DNA of 64,000 bases, taken from positions 6,820,001 through 6,884,000 of the forward strand of contig NZ_CP144555.1 in NCBI RefSeq assembly GCF_036607905.1, in the 5' to 3' direction. The notes beneath the pieces are model-generated. The model worked only from the letters and a program-made list of their open reading frames with translations. It was not told where the DNA came from and did no database searches. This document shows positions 40,525 through 49,101 of the stretch, piece after piece. Every line of letters starts with the position of its first letter. Position 1 is the stretch's first letter. Source of the stretch: Streptomyces sp. SCSIO 75703. Its GTDB lineage: Bacteria; Actinomycetota; Actinomycetes; Streptomycetales; Streptomycetaceae. The position numbers and the translations under genes are program-made.

Positions 40525-42768
40525 ATGTCCGAGTTGTTCGACGCGGTCGACACGCTGCTCGCGTCCCGCGCCGTGCTGCCGCCGCCGGCGGAGCGCAAGC
40601 GGCTGCGTGCCGCGCACGGCCTGACGATCGACGAAGTGGCCACCGCGCTGCGCGTGCGGCGGGCCACGGTGTCCGGCTGGGAGTCCGGCAAGACCGAGCC
40701 TCGCCCGCCCGAGCGCGATGCCTACGCCCGGCTGCTGGACAAGCTCGCGGAGCTCTACCCCGCCGACACCACCGCGCCGGTTCAGGACGCCGCAGCGCCG
40801 GCCACGTTCACCGCTCCCGCCCCGGCGGAAGCACGGACTCTGCCCACAGGCCGGGCGCCCGACGCCGCGGACATGGCTGCACCTGCGAACACCCAGGCCC
40901 CTGCCCCTGCTCCCGTCGCTGCTGCTCCGGCGGCCGCGCCGCGTCCGGCGCGCACCACCAGGCCGCCGTCGACGTCACGCCGCCCGCATGCGAAGAAGGC
41001 GGCCCCGGCCGGAACCCCCGCAGGCGGTACCGATCCGCGGTTCGAGAACGGGCCGCTCGCGGTCGTCGACGTCGAGGACGGGCAGGTGCTGGCGTACTGC
41101 ACCGGCGGCCTGGTCCTGGACGTGCCCGCCAAGTCCCTCCCGGCCCTGGTCGACTGGACGCTGCGCGAGGCCAAGCTCGGCCAGCCGAAACTGTCGGGGC
41201 CGGGCAAGGACGCCGACCCGCTGATCGTGCTCACCGAGGCCGCGCTGGAGCGCTACGGCCTGCCCGTCACGCTCACCGAGGAGGAGAAGCACGCCGGGCG
41301 GATCCCGGAGGGCCACAAGGTCATCAAGCAGCTCGCGCGCGCGGAGTGGAAGCTGACCAAGCGCGGCTTCGGCCCGTGGGCGCGGATCTACCGCCCCGCC
41401 ACCGGTTCGGAGCGGGCCTGCGTGCAGCTGTGCATCCCCTCCTGGAACGCGCTGGACACCCGGCACTGGGGTGAGGCCGGGCAGCTCCCGCCGGCCGAAC
41501 TCGCCCGCGTCCTGGGCGTGTACGCCTCCCGCGTGATGACGCCGCGCGGCTCCACCGCGGTGACTGGCCTGGAGCTGATGACCGCGCTGCACCCGCCGAC
41601 CCGTGCCTCCGAGCCGGACGCGACGGGGAAGCGGCACTCCGAGCACAACCCCGGTTCGCTGGGCAAGGACGCCATCGACCCGATGAACTGGCCGCCGTGC
41701 GAGGTCCCCGACGGCCACCCCGTCCTCAAGGACCTGCCGCGGTTCCACGTGCGCGGCCCCGGCGAGAAGCTGTTCGAGGAGGCGTACGACTGGGCGCGGC
41801 CGATGACCGATGCCGAGTGCACCCTGCGCCACCTGGTCGGCATCGACGTCAACATGGCCTTCGCCGCCGGCGCGAACGGCCTGCCGGTTGGCCTCGGTGA
41901 GGCGACGCACGTCACGAACCCGGCGTTCGACCCGAAGCTGCCCGGCTCGTGGCTGGTCGACCTGTCCCACGTCGACCTGTCCCGCGTGAAGGTCGGCAAG
42001 GAGTGGGTGGAGCTGGACGGCAGCCTGCTGCCGTCCCCGTTCACGCCGAAGGGCGAACACCCCGAGGGGCCGGCCTGGTACGCGACGCCCACCGTCGCCT
42101 ACGCGGTAGAGCTCGGCTACGAGGTACGCCCGGTCGAGGCATACGTCCGCCACGACAACGGCCGCTACCTGGACGGCTGGTACAAGCGGCTGCGTGACGC
42201 CTACCTCGCCACGATGGCCGACCTCGGCGTCGACGCCGACCTGCCGCCGGCCGACTTCCTCACCGCGATGGACGGCTACCAGGCCCGCGACCCGGAGCTG
42301 GCAATCGTCACTTCGGCCATCAAGGCGACGGTCAAGGGCGGCCTGGGCAAGCTCCGCGAACGCCCGCGCGGCGAAGGCTGGCGGCCCGGCGAGCCGTGGC
42401 GCGCCCTGTCCCGCCCGACGTGGCGGCCCGACATCCGGGCAGCGGTCATCTCCCGCACCCGCATCAACCTGCACCGCAAGATCCTCAAGCACGCCGCCTT
42501 CACCGGGCAGTACCCCGTCGCGGTCCTGTCCGACTGCGTCGTCTACGCCGCCGACGGCACGTCGCCGCTGGACTTCCTGCCCTACCGGGACGGCAAGCCG
42601 CTGCCCGGCGGCTTCAAGCTCGGCATCAACCCCGGCCTGGTCAAGCACGAGGGCACCCAGTCCGTCCTGTGGGGCGAGGAAGTCCGGGAGCGGTTCAACG
42701 CCCCGCAGCTCAACCTCGCCCGGTACATCAAGGACGGCACCGTCACCGACGTCGACAACGGAGAATAG
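40525..42768 (+). CDS. tap: Telomere-associated protein Tap
   Basis: 747-residue protein that I recognise as Streptomyces Tap. Tap binds the 3' overhang of the linear replicon's telomere and recruits the terminal protein for end patching. An XRE-like HTH occupies about residues 27-60 (LTIDEVATALRVRRATVSGWESGKTEPRPP), followed by an alanine/proline-rich linker (about 85-160) and a large conserved domain (FENGPLAVVDVEDGQVLAYC through HLVGIDVNMAFAAGANGLPVGLG, AIVTSAIKATVKGGLGKLRERP and FTGQYPVAVLSDCVVYA), reminiscent of polymerase/primase-like folds. ATG at 40525 has AGGAGG 8 bp upstream. tpg follows by 13 bp as one operon. Confidence 0.92.
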   Translation: MSELFDAVDTLLASRAVLPPPAERKRLRAAHGLTIDEVATALRVRRATVSGWESGKTEPRPPERDAYARLLDKLAELYPADTTAPVQDAAAPATFTAPAPAEARTLPTGRAPDAADMAAPANTQAPAPAPVAAAPAAAPRPARTTRPPSTSRRPHAKKAAPAGTPAGGTDPRFENGPLAVVDVEDGQVLAYCTGGLVLDVPAKSLPALVDWTLREAKLGQPKLSGPGKDADPLIVLTEAALERYGLPVTLTEEEKHAGRIPEGHKVIKQLARAEWKLTKRGFGPWARIYRPATGSERACVQLCIPSWNALDTRHWGEAGQLPPAELARVLGVYASRVMTPRGSTAVTGLELMTALHPPTRASEPDATGKRHSEHNPGSLGKDAIDPMNWPPCEVPDGHPVLKDLPRFHVRGPGEKLFEEAYDWARPMTDAECTLRHLVGIDVNMAFAAGANGLPVGLGEATHVTNPAFDPKLPGSWLVDLSHVDLSRVKVGKEWVELDGSLLPSPFTPKGEHPEGPAWYATPTVAYAVELGYEVRPVEAYVRHDNGRYLDGWYKRLRDAYLATMADLGVDADLPPADFLTAMDGYQARDPELAIVTSAIKATVKGGLGKLRERPRGEGWRPGEPWRALSRPTWRPDIRAAVISRTRINLHRKILKHAAFTGQYPVAVLSDCVVYAADGTSPLDFLPYRDGKPLPGGFKLGINPGLVKHEGTQSVLWGEEVRERFNAPQLNLARYIKDGTVTDVDNGE

Positions 42769-42781
42769 GGAGTAGGCCACG

Positions 42782-43339
42782 ATGAGCCTGTTCGGGGACG
42801 GCCTGGACGCCGCGGTGCAGAAGGCCTTCACCCGCCCGGCGCCCAAGAACGCGGGCCCGCAGATGCGGTACCTGGTCAAGCAGCTCAAGGGCACGAAGGC
42901 GGTCGCCCAGATGCTGCGGGTCTCCCAGCGCACCGTCGAACGGTACGTGAAGGACCAGATCAAAAAGCCCCGCCCCGAACTCGCCGCGCGCCTGGACCGC
43001 GAGGTGAAGAAGCGGTGGCAGCCCCAGATCAGGGCCAAGGCCAGGGCGAAGGCGGCGAGCACGGGCGGCATCGTCATCGACGCCCGCGCCCGCATGGGCT
43101 ACACCGCGCCCATCGGGTCCACGGACCAGGACCGCATCCGGCACCTGACCGTCGCCCTGCCTCCTCAGTACGCGGCCCGCCTCTTCGACGCCCAGGAGGC
43201 CGGCGCCACCGACGCCCAGCTCCAGGAGATCGCGGCCGAAGCGCTCAAGGAGGTCTACTTCCAGGACGGCGGCCGCCGCGCCGGCTCCCTGGAAGAAGTC
43301 CGGTTCACGGACATCGAACACCTCGAGTTCGACCTGTAG
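42782..43339 (+). CDS. tpg: Telomere terminal protein Tpg
   Basis: 185-residue terminal protein that becomes covalently attached to the 5' ends of linear Streptomyces chromosomes and plasmids, where it primes end DNA synthesis. An HTH-like segment TKAVAQMLRVSQRTVERYV lies at 38-56, followed by a basic helical region (KKRWQPQIRAKARAKA) and the conserved C-terminus EEVRFTDIEHLEFDL. T114 (in IGSTDQD) corresponds to the threonine reported as the deoxynucleotidylation site of S. lividans Tpg. ATG with AGGGAG upstream; 13 bp after tap. The last 69 bp recur at 44862-44930. Confidence 0.93.
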   Translation: MSLFGDGLDAAVQKAFTRPAPKNAGPQMRYLVKQLKGTKAVAQMLRVSQRTVERYVKDQIKKPRPELAARLDREVKKRWQPQIRAKARAKAASTGGIVIDARARMGYTAPIGSTDQDRIRHLTVALPPQYAARLFDAQEAGATDAQLQEIAAEALKEVYFQDGGRRAGSLEEVRFTDIEHLEFDL

Positions 43340-43350
43340 CAGCCGCACCT
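43271..43350 (+). repeat. tpg 3'-end repeat, copy 1 (inside tpg)
   Basis: 80 bp covering the last 23 codons of tpg plus the start of its 3' region. It matches 44862-44941 at 75 of 80 positions. The three coding differences are all GAA/GAG synonymous changes. Weaker similarity continues through the terminator hairpin. Confidence 0.85.
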
Positions 43351-43776
43351 TGAACAGCTTGTGGGCCCCGGGACCGATGTCTGGAGCCCACGCGCATGTC
43401 CGTTGAATTCCGGCTCAAGGTCTGGCCCACGAGCCGCTTCGGCAGCTCAGACAGCCTGGCTGATACAGCCAAGCCGCTCCGGGCGTAGGTGAATAGAACA
43501 AGCCATTCCCCATCTGATGGTTCCCTTGCAAAGCTCTTTGTGTGTCCCTCCACGAAGCAGCCCGGACAACGGGGCACGACCGTCCAGCACAGCGGAACCG
43601 TCCGGCCATTGGAGCCGCGCTGATCTTGCTTGTGCACGTTGGTGTTGATCTACGGTTGCCCCGGCATCCGCGCATATGCCGACCACCTATCAGCACGGGT
43701 GCCGTCAGCCACACCATCAATCCAAGGGGGAACCGTTTTGCTTACCGCAACGCGCTCGAAGACGAGGCGTCCAGTC
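43340..43776. other. Intergenic region after tpg
   Basis: Holds a weak hairpin GTGGGC/GCCCAC (43361-43391), the diverged counterpart of the stronger tpg terminator near 44952, and then about 380 bp without a recognisable gene. The promoter of the secreted-protein gene probably lies at its right end. Confidence 0.45.
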
Positions 43777-44487
43777 ATGAGGCGTATCGCCACTGCTGTT
43801 GCGACCGCCACGGCCGCGACCCTACTGGCGACGACTGCAGCACAGGCGGTCCCGCCGGCTCCCACTCGGCCGGCGGCGGTTCAGACCATCGAGGCGGCAC
43901 AGATCGTCCTCGAGCAGCTGAAGAGCAAGGGTGAGGTGACCGACCGGCTGGTCATCGACACCCTCGACCCTGCACAGGCCGCCCGCTATCAGAAGCTGCT
44001 GGATAGCGGCATGTTCGACGCGATGTTCCGTGCCGCTGAGCAGAGCAACCAGTTCAGCGCCAGCGACGTCCGCCTGAGCATAGCCCTGGCAGCACTGACG
44101 AACGACGACGCTGGCATCGACGCTATCCTGAACATCACCGCCGAGGACATCGCTGCCGCCATTGAGTGGCAAACTGAAACCAGCGGGCCAGAAGAGGACG
44201 GAATGCTGAAGCCTCAGTGGGAATTCAACTGGGGCATCGTCACCGGCACCCTCTATCTCAACCGGACGGAGACACGCAACGCGCGCGACGCCGGCTACAT
44301 CGTCGCCCTGGCGGCCGGCGTGTGCTCCGCCGGCTTCCCCATCTGCTTTCCCATCACGGCCCAGGCGGGCGGGATCGGGATTGCAGCGGGCCGCTACTAC
44401 GAAGAGGGAAACTGCGTGAAGCTGAAGGTGATCGGCCCTACGCTGAAGCCAGAGCGGCACAAGAAGGGCCAGCGCAACTGCAAGTAG
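43777..44487 (+). CDS. Secreted protein, unknown (tpg-repeat cargo gene 1)
   Basis: 236 residues from ATG 43777. A signal peptide (RRIATAVATATAATLLATTA, cleavage after AQA) precedes a helical domain (AAVQTIEAAQIVLEQLKSKG, SDVRLSIALAALTNDDAGID) and a C-terminal glycine-rich hydrophobic region with cysteines (AAGVCSAGFPICFPITAQAG). An upstream in-frame start exists at 43630 but lacks signal-peptide logic. Codon bias is weaker than in tap/tpg. 15 bp before the next gene; both lie between the tpg 3'-end repeats. Confidence 0.65.
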   Translation: MRRIATAVATATAATLLATTAAQAVPPAPTRPAAVQTIEAAQIVLEQLKSKGEVTDRLVIDTLDPAQAARYQKLLDSGMFDAMFRAAEQSNQFSASDVRLSIALAALTNDDAGIDAILNITAEDIAAAIEWQTETSGPEEDGMLKPQWEFNWGIVTGTLYLNRTETRNARDAGYIVALAAGVCSAGFPICFPITAQAGGIGIAAGRYYEEGNCVKLKVIGPTLKPERHKKGQRNCK

Positions 44488-44502
44488 AAGGGAAACCCAG
44501 CG

Positions 44503-44808
44503 GTGCTTGAAGACACACTGTCGAACGCCGTTTATGCGCTCATCGTCGGGGCATGGCTGATCTACCTGGGACCGATGGCGTGGCGGCGGTTCGCATCTGA
44601 CCCGCACGCCGTCGACCGGGCAGCTCTGCGCTATGCGACCGTGATTGCGGCCCTCCTCGGCGCGGCAGTCGGTGCAACAGTGGCGCTGGTCAGTACATGG
44701 CCGGGCATCACGGCAGGCCTTGCAGTATTCGCCTTCGCGAGGATCGTGATTCCGCGCCACGCTCGATGGCAACTAGCAGGAGAGAAGGGGCCCCGGCCCT
44801 CTGCCTGA
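44503..44808 (+). CDS. Small membrane protein (cargo gene 2)
   Basis: 101 residues from GTG 44503 (AGAAGGGAAA upstream) with three hydrophobic segments: VYALIVGAWLIYLGPM, ATVIAALLGAAVGATVALVS and ITAGLAVFAFARIVI. No family recognised. It forms a two-gene unit with the secreted protein and ends just before a strong terminator. Confidence 0.65.
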   Translation: MLEDTLSNAVYALIVGAWLIYLGPMAWRRFASDPHAVDRAALRYATVIAALLGAAVGATVALVSTWPGITAGLAVFAFARIVIPRHARWQLAGEKGPRPSA

Positions 44809-44810
44809 GA

Positions 44811-44840
44811 GCAGGCCCTCACCAACTGGTGAGGGCCTGC
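44811..44840 (+). terminator. Strong hairpin terminator after cargo genes
   Basis: 13-bp perfect stem GCAGGCCCTCACC/GGTGAGGGCCTGC with a 4-base loop, followed by TGCTT. Confidence 0.85.
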
Positions 44841-44861
44841 TGCTTCGCTACTGAACCCGCT

Positions 44862-44941
44862 GGCCGCCGCGCCGGCTCCCTGGAGGAGGTCCGGTTCACG
44901 GACATCGAGCACCTCGAGTTCGACCTGTAGCAGCCGCGCCC
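44862..44941 (+). repeat. tpg 3'-end repeat, copy 2 (orphan)
   Basis: Encodes the Tpg C-terminus RRAGSLEEVRFTDIEHLEFDL plus stop without the rest of the gene. It is followed by a 14-bp terminator hairpin (GCGAGCCCGGACCG, loop CAT, at 44952-44982, one G-T pair). It matches the end of tpg at 75 of 80 positions, with synonymous coding differences. Confidence 0.85.
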
Positions 44942-45550
44942 CGAACAGCCCGCGAGCCCGGACCGCATCGGTCTGGGCTCGCTCGCGTATCCGCGGGGGG
45001 GCGAATGTTCATGCACGCGACACCCCTGTTTATCGCCTTCGTTCGGCGAGGGTGAGCGTTTGGTGCACCTGAGTACCTCGCAGGCACGCACCGACCTGGT
45101 CACCCGCGCGAAGCCGACCGGCACCTGCTGACCAGCAAGCGCATGACGAGGATGCCTTCGCCCGAGAAGTGGCGGAGGCATCCTCGCGTGCAGTGGCAGA
45201 CATCGTGTCAGACCCAGCCGCGGCGCATCGTCTGGGCTCCTCTCATGAGTCCCATCTGACCGGCTGTCACCAACCCCCGCATCTCGGGGGAACCTCAAAT
45301 CGCCAGGAGAAGGGACTTGAGGGAGGATCGCTGCGGGGCAGTGCACGGCACGGGCCCGCTTCGTGCGCGTAGCTGAAAACCGCCACTACGCCGGACGTAC
45401 CGGCACGGGTCTCGTCGTGCCTGGCCCCCCCGCGCAGCTGCGCGCGTGACGGAAGGCGAGTGCGATTCTCATCAGGCATCCGTGGGTTCGATCGGGCAGT
45501 GTCGGCGGGGCCGTGTCACCGCACGACCGGGTTAGCGCCCGCCCATAAAA
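44931..45550. other. Intergenic region with terminator and IS3-end remnant
   Basis: About 620 bp with no supportable gene. It starts with the terminator at 44952-44982. A 64-bp remnant of an IS3-family end is at 45234-45297. The rest shows nothing recognisable. Confidence 0.5.
45234..45297 (+). repeat. Solo remnant of IS3-family element end
   Basis: The 64 bp ending CTCGGGGGAACCTCA resemble the end of the complete IS3 element at 54756-54820 over their whole length (roughly four of five bases), including the terminal GGGGGAACCTCA. No transposase remains beside it. Confidence 0.6.
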
Positions 45551-45568
45551 TAGATTAATATTCAACTA
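45551..45568. promoter_or_regulatory. MarR/TetR-type palindrome upstream of alcohol dehydrogenase
   Basis: TAGATTAATATTCAACTA is palindromic at 14 of 18 positions in an AT-rich island 25 bp before the dehydrogenase start. Its size and sequence resemble MarR-type operators. No regulator gene is adjacent. Confidence 0.5.
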
Positions 45569-45592
45569 TCGGCACGATGCAGGAGTGAAAGG

Positions 45593-46705
45593 ATGGTTTG
45601 TGCCATGAAGATCACCGCCGCTGTCGCCCGGGGTAAGTCGGAGCCGCTGACGATCGAGGAACTTGAACTGGACGACCTTCGACCGAGTGAGGTCCGGGTC
45701 CGCATGGTCGCCACTGGTGTGTGCCACACGGACGCGATCGTGAGGGACCAGGTGTACCCGACCCCGCTGCCCGCTGTCCTCGGACACGAGGGGGCCGGCG
45801 TCGTGGAAGCGGTCGGCAGCGCGGTCACCAGTGTGGTGCCCGGGGATCACGTGGTCCTGGCGGCCGCGTCCTGCGGAGTCTGCTCGCAGTGCATGAGCGG
45901 GAACCCGAGCTACTGCGAGAACTCCTACGCGCAGTGGTTCGGCGGCCGGCGCCCGGACGGCACCACCTCTCTGTCCTCGAACGGGGAACAGGTGTCGTCC
46001 CACTTCTTCGGCCAGTCCTCCTTCGCGACATACGCCAACGCCGTGGAGCGCAGCGTGGTCAAGGTTCCGGCCGACGCACCGCTGGAGAAGCTCGGCCCGC
46101 TGGGCTGCGGGCTGCTCACCGGCGCCGGAGCGGTGCTCAACGAGCTGCAGCCTGCAGCGGGCACGTCCCTGGTGGTCTTCGGGGCCGGCGCGGTGGGCTC
46201 GGCAGCCATCATGGCGGCCAAGGTCGCAGGCTGCACCACGATCGTCGCCGTGGACCTGCATGACTCCCGGCTGGACCTGGCCCTGGAGATCGGCGCCACC
46301 CACGCCATCAATTCCGGCAGCGCCGACGTCGTGTCCGAGCTGAAGAGGATCACCGGCGGCAAGGGGGTGGACTACGTCGTGGACACCACCGCCGTACCGG
46401 CCCTGCTGACCCAGGCGCTGGACGCCCTGGCCATCCGGGGAACCATCGTTCTCGTCGGAGCCGCAGCGGCCGGTACGACGGTTCCCTTCGAGATCGGCGA
46501 GTCCCTTTTGAAGGGCTGGACGTTCAAGACCGTCATCGAGGGCAGCGCGGTGCCGCAGGTCTTCATCCCCCGTCTCGTCGAGCTGTGGCAGCAGGGCCGC
46601 TTCCCCTTCGACAAGCTCGTCCGGACCTACGAGTTCAAGGCGATCAACGAGGCATTCGCCGACTCGGCCAGTGGGGCGACGGTCAAGCCGGTCGTCGTCT
46701 TCTGA
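45593..46705 (+). CDS. Zinc-dependent alcohol dehydrogenase (aryl-alcohol dehydrogenase-like)
   Basis: 370-residue medium-chain dehydrogenase. Catalytic zinc ligands C44 (GVCHTDAI) and H65-E66 (GHEGAG); structural zinc from the four-cysteine lobe CGVCSQCMSGNPSYC; NAD-binding VVFGAGAVGSAAIMAA. Closest in character to aryl/benzyl-alcohol dehydrogenases (XylB-like). ATG at 45593 is preceded by AGGAG; a second ATG 12 bp later is possible. It is a single gene with its own palindromic operator and a 14-bp terminator. It could feed aldehyde to an aldehyde dehydrogenase, though the one here is 40 kb away. Confidence 0.92.
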   Translation: MVCAMKITAAVARGKSEPLTIEELELDDLRPSEVRVRMVATGVCHTDAIVRDQVYPTPLPAVLGHEGAGVVEAVGSAVTSVVPGDHVVLAAASCGVCSQCMSGNPSYCENSYAQWFGGRRPDGTTSLSSNGEQVSSHFFGQSSFATYANAVERSVVKVPADAPLEKLGPLGCGLLTGAGAVLNELQPAAGTSLVVFGAGAVGSAAIMAAKVAGCTTIVAVDLHDSRLDLALEIGATHAINSGSADVVSELKRITGGKGVDYVVDTTAVPALLTQALDALAIRGTIVLVGAAAAGTTVPFEIGESLLKGWTFKTVIEGSAVPQVFIPRLVELWQQGRFPFDKLVRTYEFKAINEAFADSASGATVKPVVVF

Positions 46706-46780
46706 CGTTCCGGCCGAGGTCCGTCGAGACCAGGGACCGGGGTCGAGGACCGAGTCCCGTGGGCCCCGCAGCCCGAACGC

Positions 46781-46815
46781 GAGGGGCGCACGAGTGTTGA
46801 GCTCGTGCGCCCCTC
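46781..46815 (+). terminator. Hairpin terminator after alcohol dehydrogenase
   Basis: Perfect 14-bp stem GAGGGGCGCACGAG/CTCGTGCGCCCCTC with a 7-base loop, 75 bp after the stop. Confidence 0.85.
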
Positions 46816-46837
46816 CAGGCCACTGCGTCGTCCGTAC

Positions 46838-48386
46838 GGGGGGGTGCCTCTATGTCTTTCGTCAAGGCGCCTAGGTTTGGTTTGGGATGGTTTGGCTTGC
46901 CGGGGTCATGCGGCGAGTTCGACGTCCCTGGGGACGCGGGGTTCGTAGAAGGTGCCGTCGCGGAGCATGGCGAACAGGACGCTGATGCGTTGGCGGGCGA
47001 GCCGGAGAAGGGCCTGGGTGTGGGTTTTGCCGCGGGCTCGCTGGCGGTCGTAGTAGGTGCGGGAGGCGGGATCGGCGTTCATGCAGGCGAAGGCGGAGAG
47101 GAACATGGCCCGCTTGAGCTGACGGTTTCCGCCTCGGGGTGCGTGCTCGCCGTGGATCGAGGTCCCCGAGGATCTCGTGGCCGGGGCGAGGCCGGCGTAG
47201 GAGGCGAGGTGGGCGGCGGTGGGGAAGCCGGTGCCGTCGCCGACGGTGACCAGCAGGACGGCGGCGGTCCTGACGCCGACGCCGGGCATCGACGTCAGGA
47301 CCGGGGAAAGAGGGTGCGCCTCCAGCAGGGCGTTGATCTGGGTTTCCAGGGCCCGGCGCTGTTCGTGGACGGCTCCCAGCGAGCGGGCCAGGGTGGGGAT
47401 CACGATGTCGAGGGTGCCGGTGCCCGGGACGACGACGGTCTGCTCGTCGAGGGCGTCGAAGACGTCGTCGATCAGCCGCTTGGCCATGCGCGGGGCCTTG
47501 GGCCGGATGGCCTCGACGAGTCTGCGGCGGCCGGCTTTGCGCAGGGCGGCCGGGGAGCCGTGGCGTTCGAGCAGCCAGGTGACGGCCTGGTGGTCGAGGC
47601 GGGGGCCCAGGACGCGTTCCAGGCTGGGGTGGAACTGGGTGAGCAGGCCGCGTATCCGGTTGCTGGTGCGGGTGGCCTCAGCGGCGAGGTCCTGGTCGAA
47701 GCCGACAAGCACGGTCAGCTCGGCGGTGATCTCGTCGGTGAGTTCGAGCGAGCGCAGAGTGTGCGGCATGGTGCGGGCCGCGTCCGCGATCACGGCGGCG
47801 TCCTTGGCGTCGGTCTTGGCCTCGCCCGGGTAGAGGTCGGCGATCCGGCGCATCGCCAGTCCGGGCAGGTAGGCGACCTGGCAGCCCGCGTCCCGGGCCA
47901 CGGTGAGCGGCAGGGCGCCGATGGAGGCGGGCTGGTCCACGATCACCAGCACGGTGCCGAACTTCGCGGCCAGCTTGTCGAAGACGGCCCGCAGCTTCGG
48001 TTCGCTGTTGGGCAGCTGCTTGTCGAAGACCTTCTTGCCGGCCGGGGTGAGTCCGTGGCCGTGATGGGCACTCTTGCCGACGTCCAGGCCGAGGAACACG
48101 CCCGCGTCTTCGGTGTCGAACATCGCACCCTTCCAAGGTGTTGACGGTGCCGGCCTCGGCTTCGGTGTCGTACGCGCGCATCCACGTTATGCAGACCTGC
48201 CGCCCGCGAGCTGCCCGGCATTGCGCCGGACCGGACGGTGGCCGGACCTCTGATCAGCGTCTCCGACGGCACCTCCCGGGCCCGGTGACACCACCCCCCA
48301 GGTCATCCGATCGACAGGGGGACACAGTCATGCCGGGCCCGGAGGCCAGCGGCCCTCTTGCAGGACCGCGAAAAACATAACGGGGA
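46838..48386 (-). mobile_element. IS110-family insertion sequence, copy 2 (inverted)
   Basis: Same 1549-bp element as 13508-15056 in the opposite orientation; all sequence compared, including both noncoding ends and all overlapping frames, is identical. It was inserted between the alcohol dehydrogenase terminator and a nonsense-mutated gene. The candidate bridge-RNA region is 48124-48386. Confidence 0.9.
46906..48123 (-). CDS. IS110-family transposase (DEDD recombinase), copy 2
   Basis: 405-residue protein identical in translation to the one at 13771-14988, with the same N-terminal RuvC-like DEDD domain and C-terminal Tnp_20 domain. The ATG at 48121-48123 lies 263 bp inside the element, leaving the same long noncoding 5' end. 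Confidence 0.95.
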   Translation of the reverse strand: MFDTEDAGVFLGLDVGKSAHHGHGLTPAGKKVFDKQLPNSEPKLRAVFDKLAAKFGTVLVIVDQPASIGALPLTVARDAGCQVAYLPGLAMRRIADLYPGEAKTDAKDAAVIADAARTMPHTLRSLELTDEITAELTVLVGFDQDLAAEATRTSNRIRGLLTQFHPSLERVLGPRLDHQAVTWLLERHGSPAALRKAGRRRLVEAIRPKAPRMAKRLIDDVFDALDEQTVVVPGTGTLDIVIPTLARSLGAVHEQRRALETQINALLEAHPLSPVLTSMPGVGVRTAAVLLVTVGDGTGFPTAAHLASYAGLAPATRSSGTSIHGEHAPRGGNRQLKRAMFLSAFACMNADPASRTYYDRQRARGKTHTQALLRLARQRISVLFAMLRDGTFYEPRVPRDVELAA

Positions 48387-48517
48387 CGTCCCCCGGTTCC
48401 TCGACTCCCGTCGGCCCGACGTGAGCCAGAAGCTGGCCGGTGGGGAAAAGCCGACCGTGGCGGTCAGTTCAGACGAAGCCGCCAGGCGGCCGCTCCCACC
48501 CGCCTACGATGCCCAGC

Positions 48518-48970
48518 ATGCGGAAGACCAAGGCCTTCAAGGAAGCCGTTGCCCAGACGCTTGCCGAGCTGGCCCACCGTGGGGTGACACTCGCACCGTC
48601 GACCGTCGCCGACACCATTGAGAAAACCATCAACACCGTCTCCGAGCGGCTCGGTATCCAGGTACGTTCCGCCTGACGGTACTTCGACGCCTCCGCCACG
48701 GCCGACCGCCTCGCACAGAGCCTGGCCTCCTTCGAGGAGAGCAGCAGCGAAAAGAGTGCCGGGCAGGCCCCGATGCCGCCGATCGACAATCCGGAGCTCG
48801 CCTTGGTCCTTGCCGGTGTCCCGGACTCCCTGGCGCAGACCGGCGGCGACCTGTACGCGGTCATCATCAACGTGGCCGTCAACGCCTGGATGGCCGGCCA
48901 CATCCACGGCGAGGACGGCTGTGTGATTGGGCGGTGGGGTGGCAGTGGGTGGGCGTCAGCGGGCTCGTGA
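48518..48970 (+). pseudogene. Hypothetical gene with in-frame stop
   Basis: The frame from ATG 48518 reads MRKTKAFKEAVAQTLAELAH through SERLGIQVRSA, then TGA at 48674-48676, and resumes in the same frame as RYFDASATADRLAQSLASFE and NPELALVLAGVPDSLAQTGG. One nonsense change explains the break. After about HGEDGC the frame runs into the left end of the transposition module. No family recognised. Confidence 0.55.
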
Positions 48971-49010
48971 TGTGGGTGTCCTGGTAGCGGGGTCCAGGGC
49001 GGGGTTGTGG

Positions 49011-49078
49011 TCGCTGTCATGGGGTGACCAAGCGGCTGTTGTGGTGTGGCTAGCAGGTTGGTCGCTGGCTGTCATGGG
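49011..49078. repeat. Direct repeats at left end of Tn-like module
   Basis: TGTCATGGG occurs at 49015-49023 and 49070-49078, both preceded by GGTCGCT with slightly different spacing. Repeats of this kind near one end of Mu/Tn7-like elements are typical transposase binding sites. The matching right-end repeats were not found by eye. Confidence 0.4.
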
Positions 49079-49101
49079 TTTCGCTGTTCCTGTGTGAGGG
49101 G

